From Bryobacteraceae bacterium (GTDB lineage: Bacteria; Acidobacteriota; Terriglobia; Bryobacterales; Bryobacteraceae): 6,842 bases of DNA. Location of the stretch: the NCBI GenBank assembly GCA_947456995.1, contig CANGVB010000197.1, forward strand, positions 1 to 6,842, in the 5' to 3' direction. How positions within the stretch are numbered: the stretch's first letter is position 1; the number at the start of each line of letters is the position of its first letter. Positions 1-5,417 of the stretch are shown here, piece by piece. Under the pieces are notes generated by a model, which worked only from the letters and a program-made list of their open reading frames with translations, was not told where the DNA came from and did not search any database. A program made the translations under genes and the position numbers.

Positions 1-258
1 GCCGTTACCGGTGCGGTGTTTGATGTGGGCTTCGATTTGTTTGGCTGTTGCCGTGTTGATGTTTACGGGCTTGTCGAAGTAGCGGGTGAGGTAGTCGAGA
101 ATCCCCGGCTCCTTCGCCTCGAAGATTGTGAAATCGCACGAAACACAACGCCCGTGAAGGCTGCCCTTACGGCACGCGGAAGCCGCGCGGCCTGGACCGC
201 CGCCGCCCGCCTGCTGCCGGATCTCTTTCCCCTTGCGTTTACGCGTAGTGTTTATCAC
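1..258 (-). pseudogene. Possible remnant of a cytochrome-like / helix-hairpin-helix protein, running off the left edge
   Basis: Seen: the minus-strand frame is open for 86 codons from a GTG at 258 to base 1, with a stop codon just upstream at 271-273. The half nearest the left edge (about 1-135) has strongly C/G-biased third positions. It reads ILDYLTRYF followed by PVNINTATAKQIEA and ends in HRTGNG. Known: a DYL..YF helix followed by a NxNTATAxxIE helix-hairpin-helix resembles the ComEA-like tail on some acidobacterial c-type cytochromes. The upstream half contains GKEIRQQA and then CVSCD, which looks like a heme motif without its histidine. It sits much closer to the DYL helix than in such cytochromes, and the hairpin itself looks shortened. 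GTG258 has no ribosome binding site, and no other ATG, GTG or TTG occurs in frame. Inference: a 5'-damaged, internally deleted gene remnant. It could instead be a real gene with an unusual start, and residues beyond base 1 are not visible. Confidence 0.4.
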
Positions 259-262
259 ACTA
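246..262. promoter_or_regulatory. Small dyad (TAGTG-N7-CACTA), candidate operator of the ankyrin gene
   Basis: Perfect 5-bp inverted arms flank a 7-nt AT-rich centre and end two bases before the GAGG ribosome binding site of the gene starting at 277. The placement would suit a repressor or the edge of a promoter. I could not pick out convincing -35 and -10 boxes around it. Arms this short can arise by chance, so this is only a candidate site. Confidence 0.3.
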
Positions 263-264
263 GT

Positions 265-268
265 GAGG
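265..268 (+). promoter_or_regulatory. Ribosome binding site that fixes the ankyrin gene start at 277
   Basis: GAGG lies 8 nt before ATG 277. The same frame is open back to an ATG at 16, but the extra 87 residues are rich in Arg and Ala, look unlike a protein N-terminus and lie over the minus-strand coding-like stretch. Starting at 277 places a hydrophobic signal-like segment at the very N-terminus. The spaced GAGG and the signal sequence together favour this start. Confidence 0.7.
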
Positions 269-276
269 TTCTAAAA

Positions 277-2181
277 ATGTCCCAATCCCTGCTGGCCTGC
301 CTATTCACGACAGCCTTAATCGCTGCCGACCCTGCTGAAGTCTCAAAGCGAATCCGCGACAATGACCTCACCTGGCTCAAACTCGAAGCCAAAGACGGTG
401 CTCTCAACAACCTCAAAGACGCTCGTAAGAACTCGCCCCTCATCTGGGCCTCCACTCTCGGCAGCGTCGAAGCGATCGACATTCTCCTGGCCAACGGCGC
501 GAATCCAAACGAAGCTAACGCCTTCGGCATCACCCCTCTCATCGCCGCCGCTACCGAGCCAGCCAAGGTGAAAGCCCTCCTCGCAAAAGGTGCAGATGTG
601 AAAGCCAAAACGCAAATGGGCCAGCATGCCCTCGCCGTGGCTGCCGCTTCTCCTCGTGCCACAGAAAGCGTCAAGCTGCTGCTTGCCGCAGGGGCCTCGC
701 CCAACGAACGCGGAGCTCAGGGCGGAACACCCCTGCTCAGTGCCCTCGGCAATGCCTGTGCGGAACAAAATGCAAGACTGCTCCTTGCTGCTGGTGCCGA
801 CGCCAAAGCTCTTGACGGCGCTGGCTTCGGCGCAGCCCAGGCTGTTATCAGTTGTCCCCTCGGCCTCATCAAAGACCTCCTCCGTCTTGGCGCCAACGTC
901 AACCAGCAAAACACCTTTGGCGGCAAGGTGAAGTTTGGCGACATCCAGCTCAAAGGCATCAGCGCGCTCATGCTTGCCTCCGCCCATCGTGACCCCGCTA
1001 TCGTCCAGACTCTCCTCGATGCCGGTGCCGATGTGAATGCCAAGGACGTTCGCGGCATGACCCCACTCCTCTACGCCGTCTCGAGCGAAGAACAAAACAC
1101 AGGCAATATCAAAGTCCTCCTTGCCAAAGGTGCAGACCCCAAAGCAAAAGATGCCAACGGCGAAGACGCCCTCACCTGGGCCAAAAAGTTCAACAACCCA
1201 GCCGTCCTCGCCCTGCTCGGTGACAAGCCTCAACCCTTCCAACCCCTGAATTCATTCCTGCCCAAAGGCCCCGGCCCTCAGGTGGCTCTTGCCAAACTCG
1301 AATCCTCCAACGAAGAGTTCTTCCGCCAAAGCGGGTGTGGCGGCTGTCATCACTCCACGCTGCTTTCCGTTGCGGCCAACCACGCAAAGAAGGCAGGCCT
1401 TGCCGTCAACCCGGGTCTTGTCGAAGCTCGCGGCCAGCGCACGAAAGGCATGCTTGGGGCTTTCAGTACTGCCCTCCAGCAACTGGTGCCTCTGCCTGGA
1501 GATATCGATACAGCGCTCTACACACTGCTCGAAGCCCAAAGCCTGGGCCTTGCTTCTTCGCCGGAACTCGAAACCCTCGCCCGCTACATCTGGGCGAAAC
1601 AAAACCCCGAAGGCTCCTGGGGCCAGCGCGGCATCAGTCGCAGCCCAATTGAGGAATCAGATATTCACCGCACCGCTCTCGCCATCGGCCTAGTCCCCGC
1701 CTACAGTGACGCAACGATGCGAGCCGCCGCCACATTGCGTCTTCAGAAATCGACCCAATGGCTTGAAGCCCAGAAGGCCCGCAATACCGACGAGCTTGCC
1801 ATGAAGCTCCTTGGCCTCAAATGGGGCAACGCTTCTGCCGCCTCCGTCAACAAAGCCGCCAGAGAACTGGCCACCGCACAGCGCAGCGACGGCAGTTGGG
1901 CCGGCAATCGCAACCTCACCGGCGACGCCTATTCCACCGGCTTCGCCCTCTTCGCCCTCCGCGAAGGTGCGGCCTGGAAAGCCGACGCAAAGCCAATCGC
2001 GAGCGCCGCCAAGTGGCTGCGCGCGACTCAGAAAGAGGACGGCACCTGGTATCAGAAAAGCCGCGCTCCCAAGTTTCAGCCCTACTTCGAAAGCGGCTTC
2101 CCCTATGGTCACGATCAGTGGATCTCGGCCGGTGCTACCGCCTGGGCCGTCGTCGGCCTCACTGTTGCCGGCTCGCTCTAA
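277..2181 (+). CDS. Secreted ankyrin-repeat protein with a c-type heme motif and prenyltransferase/squalene-cyclase-like repeats
   Basis: 634 residues, start chosen at ATG 277. Residues 1-17 form a short hydrophobic signal-like segment ending LIAA before DPAE, although it lacks a basic residue at the front. Residues 52-316 hold seven to eight ankyrin repeats with the usual TPL, LLxxGA and N/K-A-K-D-xxG signatures (LLANGANPN, LLAKGADVK, LLDAGADVN). An insertion of about 10 residues near 217-226 separates repeats five and six. A single CGGCHH at 354-359 is a CxxCH heme-c site (C354, C357, H358). Residues 400-634 are helical and contain three QW-type repeats: QNPEGSW (442-448), QRSDGSW (535-541) and QKEDGTW (585-591). 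These belong to the prenyltransferase/squalene-cyclase alpha-alpha barrel fold, but I see no DxDD catalytic motif, so cyclase activity is not supported. Inference: a periplasmic or exported heme protein with a protein-binding ankyrin scaffold. The redox partner, distal heme ligand and substrate are unknown. It converges with the response-regulator gene, overlapping it by 4 nt. Confidence 0.88.
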   Translation: MSQSLLACLFTTALIAADPAEVSKRIRDNDLTWLKLEAKDGALNNLKDARKNSPLIWASTLGSVEAIDILLANGANPNEANAFGITPLIAAATEPAKVKALLAKGADVKAKTQMGQHALAVAAASPRATESVKLLLAAGASPNERGAQGGTPLLSALGNACAEQNARLLLAAGADAKALDGAGFGAAQAVISCPLGLIKDLLRLGANVNQQNTFGGKVKFGDIQLKGISALMLASAHRDPAIVQTLLDAGADVNAKDVRGMTPLLYAVSSEEQNTGNIKVLLAKGADPKAKDANGEDALTWAKKFNNPAVLALLGDKPQPFQPLNSFLPKGPGPQVALAKLESSNEEFFRQSGCGGCHHSTLLSVAANHAKKAGLAVNPGLVEARGQRTKGMLGAFSTALQQLVPLPGDIDTALYTLLEAQSLGLASSPELETLARYIWAKQNPEGSWGQRGISRSPIEESDIHRTALAIGLVPAYSDATMRAAATLRLQKSTQWLEAQKARNTDELAMKLLGLKWGNASAASVNKAARELATAQRSDGSWAGNRNLTGDAYSTGFALFALREGAAWKADAKPIASAAKWLRATQKEDGTWYQKSRAPKFQPYFESGFPYGHDQWISAGATAWAVVGLTVAGSL

Positions 2182-2783
2182 AGCCAGCCCCGCTGTCTTG
2201 CAATTCGCGCGGCCTCAGTACGGTTGGCCGCGCCCAATTTGCCAATCGCCTCTGACAGATAGTTTCTAACTGTCCCCGCGCTCAAATGCAGCACGTCGGA
2301 TATCTCTGCGCTCGATTGACCCTCCGAGGCCAGACGTAAAACTTGCCGCTCCCGGTCTGTTAATGGGTCGGCCTCGGTCCAGGCCTCTGCCGCCAGATCC
2401 GGATCAATCGATCTTCCACCGGCATGAATCAGCCGGATTGCCTTTGCCAGTTTTGTGGCGGGCGAGTCCTTCAGGAGATAGCCGGTTACCCCTGCATCGA
2501 GTGCCCTCCTCAAATATCCCGCCCTTGCAAACGTAGTCAGAATCGCCACCTTCACCGGCAGCTTCCGCCGCTGAATCTCGGCTGCCACCTCAAGCCCGGT
2601 CATCCCCGGCATCTCGATATCGAGCAGGAAAACCTCGGGACGGGTCTTTTCGGCCAGATCCAGCGCCTCGATCCCGTTGGCCGCCTGGCCAACTACCTCC
2701 ATGTCCCCTTCAATCTCAAGCAATGCTGCCAGTGCTCCGCGGATCATTGCCTGATCCTCACCAATTGCTACCCGAATCTTCAC
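2178..2783 (-). CDS. NarL/FixJ-family (LuxR-type HTH) response regulator, DesR/YvfU-like
   Basis: 201 residues. The N-terminal receiver domain (about 3-118) has the acidic pair E9-D10, the phosphoacceptor D55 in LLDIEMPG, the conserved T83-T84 in ILTT, and K105 in YLLKDS. The C-terminal LuxR/GerE helix-turn-helix (about 138-201) has LTDRERQVLRL, EISDVLHLS and the recognition helix SAGTVRNYLSEAI. The length is normal for this subfamily. The start is a GTG at 2781-2783 that overlaps the kinase stop codon as GTGA, so translation is probably coupled. Role: on phosphorylation by the adjacent kinase it should bind DNA as a dimer and control transcription, most simply that of its own transporter operon as in Bacillus LnrK and related systems. 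Its target site is not proven; the palindrome at 5406-5417 is a candidate. Its stop codon overlaps that of the convergent ankyrin gene. All key residues are intact. Confidence 0.95.
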   Translation of the reverse strand: MKIRVAIGEDQAMIRGALAALLEIEGDMEVVGQAANGIEALDLAEKTRPEVFLLDIEMPGMTGLEVAAEIQRRKLPVKVAILTTFARAGYLRRALDAGVTGYLLKDSPATKLAKAIRLIHAGGRSIDPDLAAEAWTEADPLTDRERQVLRLASEGQSSAEISDVLHLSAGTVRNYLSEAIGKLGAANRTEAARIARQRGWL

Positions 2784-3856
2784 GCTGCACTCCCCGTCAG
2801 CGGCAACTGGATCTCAAGCTGTGTTCCGGCATCCATCCTCACCACCAGTCTTCCTCCCAGGGTCTCAACCCGTTCCCTCATCCCGCGTAAGCCTGCTCCT
2901 TCCTGGCCCTGATTGCCTGAGCCATTATCGGCTATCCGGAGCACTGCCTGATGCCCTTTCCTCTCTCCTCGCAACACACAGGCGCTTGCTCCGGAATGCC
3001 GCAGAATATTGGTGACGCCCTCTCGAAGCGCCAGCGATAAAACGCTTTCCTCCATGGCCGGCAGGCGCTCAAAGCTACAACTTGCCTCCACTCGCAAGCC
3101 GGCATTTTCAAGCAGACTTCGCGCCCTCTCAAACTCTCCCCCTAGCCCAGTGGACCGGTAACCCTCCACCGCTGTCCTCACCTCTGACAAAGCCTGGCGT
3201 GCAATCGTCTCTACCTCACCAATCTCTTTCGCTGCTCGTGCCGGGTCCAACGCCGCCAGCCGCGTTGCCAGTTCGGACTTCAGCACAATCACCGACAGCG
3301 TATGCCCCAGAAGGTCATGCAAGTCGCGAGAGATCCTTTCCCGTTCTGCCACCCGCGCCATCTCCTGCACTTCCTCCTGAGCCCGCTTGAGCTTGAGGTT
3401 CACCTCATGCTTCCGTGCATAATGCAGGAGCAGAAATCCAAGCAGCGGAGTGAATACAAATCCTGTGATCAGCGACATCGGGTTCAGCTTGAATATCCAA
3501 GCCTCGAGGCCCATCATCCCCAGCAGAATCGAGCAACTGATCGCCACTACGTCTCTGCGAGCCGTATAGCCCGAGAAGGCCCCGGCGTAGATAAAGAAAG
3601 CCATTGCGTAGGAATTCCAGGGCATATAAACAAAGCCCAACAGAGCCAGCCCCAGAACTGGAATCAGAATGCGCAAACCCTTCAACCAGTGCACCCAGAA
3701 GTAGAGCCCAAGAAAGACGGCAAGGCCAGCGCAGTTCAGCGCCCAGTCCTGGGGCGTAGAACTACGCGTCGCTGGCCAGATAGCAAAGGGTACCGCGTAG
3801 ATCAGCCACGCATAGGGTGTCCAGCCGGATTCGCAATCAGCAGGCAGCAGTCGCAT
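2780..3856 (-). CDS. Membrane-bound histidine kinase, HisKA_3 (DesK/NarL) type
   Basis: 358 residues. The N-terminal sensor is about six hydrophobic segments between residues 15 and 147 (roughly 15-30, 40-57, 62-78, 82-97, 103-121, 127-147), with only short loops and no large extracytoplasmic domain. This is typical of kinases that sense events within the membrane. A helical linker, likely coiled-coil (150-172), leads to the HisKA_3 dimerisation helix with ERERISRDLHDLLGH, where H180 is the phosphorylated histidine. The ATPase domain has an N-box around REGVTNILRHS (278-288, N283), a G1 box DNGSG (310-314) and a second glycine motif GAGLRGMRERV (320-330). All catalytic boxes are intact. Role: autophosphorylates on ATP and passes phosphate to the response regulator encoded just downstream. 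Its ATG lies 3 nt after the permease stop codon, and its TGA overlaps the regulator GTG. The sensor compares in layout with Bacillus DesK, LnrJ and YvfT, but the stimulus is unknown. Membrane disturbance or an amphipathic compound is inferred from the adjacent transporter. Confidence 0.93.
   Translation of the reverse strand: MRLLPADCESGWTPYAWLIYAVPFAIWPATRSSTPQDWALNCAGLAVFLGLYFWVHWLKGLRILIPVLGLALLGFVYMPWNSYAMAFFIYAGAFSGYTARRDVVAISCSILLGMMGLEAWIFKLNPMSLITGFVFTPLLGFLLLHYARKHEVNLKLKRAQEEVQEMARVAERERISRDLHDLLGHTLSVIVLKSELATRLAALDPARAAKEIGEVETIARQALSEVRTAVEGYRSTGLGGEFERARSLLENAGLRVEASCSFERLPAMEESVLSLALREGVTNILRHSGASACVLRGERKGHQAVLRIADNGSGNQGQEGAGLRGMRERVETLGGRLVVRMDAGTQLEIQLPLTGSAA
2790..2795 (-). 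promoter_or_regulatory. Ribosome binding site for the GTG-started response regulator
   Basis: On the minus strand GGGGAG lies 6 nt before the GTG at 2783, inside the last codons of the kinase gene. It supports the non-ATG start and the 4-nt overlap with the kinase stop codon, because no in-frame ATG occurs nearby. Confidence 0.65.
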
Positions 3857-3859
3857 CGT

Positions 3860-4621
3860 CTACCCGTACATTCTCTCTGAATTCCGGCGCTGCGCCCACA
3901 GTATGATTCCGGCAAACAAAAGAGCAAAGGCTATCAGCGCTCCAAAGTGCCCCAGCAGTGTCCCCTGGGAACGTGCTCCAACTCCCATCAAGCCAATCTG
4001 CCCCAGATGGTAATAAGGCAGATAGGTGGCAAATTGCTGCAGCTTCTCGGGCATGATCGCGATTGGAATCCAGAGTCCCGAGAAGAAGGCCAGTGGCAAG
4101 TGAATCATGTTCACGAGCCCAGGTGCTGAATTCGGCCCTGCCAGCATCCCGATCGCAATCCCGAGAAGTGTAAACGGTAAGCTCCCGAGCAGCAAAAGCC
4201 CACCAGCACTGAACCACCGCACGAGCGGCATTTCAACGCCTCCAAAGAAGCAGCCCACCCCAAACAAAACCACTAGCACAATCAAGCTAAACAGTAGCGC
4301 CACCAATGTCTTTGCCACCAGATAAGCCGAGGGCGGCATCGGGCTTGCTCGCTTCACTGCCAGCCAGCCGAGGCCACGCTCCACGGCGATACCAGCCCCC
4401 AGCGAAAGCACGGTGGCGCTAATCACTGCGAATGCCCCATAGGTTCCAAGCAGGTATTGCTCCATCCCTGCGCCCTTAATTTTGCTCGTCGGCAACACCA
4501 GCCCAAACATGATGTAGAAGGCGAGAGGGTAAGCAATCGTACTCACCGAATACGCTGGCATCCGCAGCATCTTCAGAAACTCAAACCGCGTCTCATTCCA
4601 GTACAGTTTGATGGTGCTCAT
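3860..4621 (-). CDS. ABC-2 type transporter permease
   Basis: 253 residues. It has an amphipathic, basic N-terminus (WNETRFEFLKMLR) followed by about six membrane segments (near 23-44, 58-80, 102-127, 138-160, 166-188 and 222-243). This is the standard ABC-2 layout, with the FSGLWIPI motif at 180-187 close to a short re-entrant-like stretch before helix six. The C-terminus is short and basic (WAQRRNSERMYG). Role: forms, probably as a dimer, the membrane channel of an exporter powered by the ATPase encoded upstream. The gene starts with an ATG overlapping the ATPase stop codon as ATGA, with a good AGGAG at 4630-4634 spaced 8 nt, so the two proteins are likely made in balance. Only one permease is present, as in Bacillus yvfRS, whereas the linearmycin exporter lnrLMN has two. 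It therefore probably acts as a homodimer. The substrate is not predictable from the sequence; drug, lipid and peptide export are all possible. Confidence 0.92.
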   Translation of the reverse strand: MSTIKLYWNETRFEFLKMLRMPAYSVSTIAYPLAFYIMFGLVLPTSKIKGAGMEQYLLGTYGAFAVISATVLSLGAGIAVERGLGWLAVKRASPMPPSAYLVAKTLVALLFSLIVLVVLFGVGCFFGGVEMPLVRWFSAGGLLLLGSLPFTLLGIAIGMLAGPNSAPGLVNMIHLPLAFFSGLWIPIAIMPEKLQQFATYLPYYHLGQIGLMGVGARSQGTLLGHFGALIAFALLFAGIILWAQRRNSERMYG

Positions 4622-5346
4622 TGGTAGCTCTCCTCACGTTGGGTCAATTTCAGAAAGGCGTCTTCGAGGGTTGTGCTCTGCGCTTGCTCCTTGATTTGAG
4701 CGGGTGTGCCTTCTGTCAGTAAACGGCCGCCGTCAATCACCAGCACCCGGTCCGACAATGCTTCGGCTTCTTCGAGGTAATGGGTCGTTAGCAGCACCGA
4801 AGTCCCGCCCGCTTGCATCAATCTCACCTGCTTCCAGATCGCCCGGCGCGATTCGGGATCGAGGCCAACTGTGGGCTCATCAAGAAAGAGCAGCTCCGGC
4901 CGGCCGCAGATCGCAAGTGCAAATAGCACTCGTTGCTTCTGCCCTCCAGACAGTTCTCCAAAGGGCCGCTTCTCAAGCCCGGTCAAGCCTGCTGCAGCCA
5001 GCGTCTCTGCCACCGGCATTGGCTTCTCGTAATAGCTGGAGAATAGCTCCACATGCTCGGCCACCCGCAGTGTCGCCGGCACCCCACCCGCCTGCAGCAT
5101 CACCCCTGTCCGTATCCGCGCTGCCCTGCTTCCCGGTGCCATGCCAAACAACTCCGCCTTGCCGGAACCTGGTTCGGCCAGGCCCAATAGCACTTGGATC
5201 GCTGTGGTTTTGCCTGCCCCATTCGGGCCTAGCAAGGACAACACTTCGCCGCGCCGAAGCTCAAAAGAAACTCCTCCCAGCGCGACAACAGTGCCGTAAG
5301 TCTTGGTGACGGATTCGAGCCTCGCCACCGCAGAATGAGTCTTCAT
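4618..5346 (-). CDS. ABC transporter ATP-binding protein (ABC-2 / DRA-type exporter)
   Basis: 242 residues, a single nucleotide-binding domain of usual length. It has Walker A GPNGAGKTT (40-48), Q-loop Q85 in VMLQAGG, signature LSGGQ (132-136), Walker B LLFLDEP (152-158), D-loop GLD (161-163) and switch H189 in LTTHYLEEAE. All ATP-binding and hydrolysis residues are present. The style (QVLLGL near the start, EEAEALSDRV after the switch histidine) is that of CcmA-type drug and lipid exporter ATPases. Role: binds and hydrolyses ATP at the cytoplasmic face to drive the permease encoded immediately downstream. It is the first gene of the four-gene unit. The ATG at 5344-5346 has only a weak upstream ribosome binding site, and the 71-nt gap before it is the only plausible promoter region within the unit. 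I saw no clear in-frame alternative start. Confidence 0.95.
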   Translation of the reverse strand: MKTHSAVARLESVTKTYGTVVALGGVSFELRRGEVLSLLGPNGAGKTTAIQVLLGLAEPGSGKAELFGMAPGSRAARIRTGVMLQAGGVPATLRVAEHVELFSSYYEKPMPVAETLAAAGLTGLEKRPFGELSGGQKQRVLFALAICGRPELLFLDEPTVGLDPESRRAIWKQVRLMQAGGTSVLLTTHYLEEAEALSDRVLVIDGGRLLTEGTPAQIKEQAQSTTLEDAFLKLTQREESYQ

Positions 5347-5405
5347 AACCCAATACTGCTCTTGTCCTGAGCGCTGCGCCAGTGACGGGGATCACCAATC
5401 GCTCA

Positions 5406-5417
5406 TGACATTTGTCA
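5406..5417. promoter_or_regulatory. Palindrome TGACA-TT-TGTCA upstream of the ABC / two-component unit
   Basis: A perfect 5-bp inverted repeat with a 2-nt centre lies immediately past the glycosyltransferase stop codon and about 60 nt upstream of the ATPase start. A second, weaker GTGA-N6-TCAC element lies at 5382-5395, so TGAC/GTCA half-sites recur within about 40 nt. Inference: a binding site for the response regulator, or another repressor or activator, controlling the ABC unit. I could not identify strong -35 and -10 boxes here. Read-through from the upstream glycosyltransferase gene is also possible. Confidence 0.4.

Noticed and set aside
16..276. N-terminal extension of the ankyrin protein back to an ATG at 16
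   Set aside because: The extra residues resemble no domain, lie opposite a coding-like minus-strand stretch, and would bury the signal segment. A good ribosome binding site precedes ATG 277.
560..1170. Similar DNA stretches (e.g. around 585 and 1125) as direct repeats or a mobile element
   Set aside because: They encode the conserved LLAKGAD part of ankyrin repeats, so the similarity is explained by the protein.
343..1242. A 299-codon open frame on the minus strand inside the ankyrin gene
   Set aside because: It is a mirror of the repeat-rich ankyrin coding sequence in GC-rich DNA. Its product is low in complexity with no domain, and the plus-strand frame has clear family motifs.
277..2181. 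Active squalene-hopene or terpene cyclase
   Set aside because: Only the structural QW-type repeats are present. The DxDD catalytic motif is missing and the barrel region is far shorter than a full cyclase.
5367..5382. Hairpin CTGAGCGCTGCGCCAG as a terminator after the glycosyltransferase gene
   Set aside because: The stem is short with a bulge, and no run of T follows it on the minus strand.
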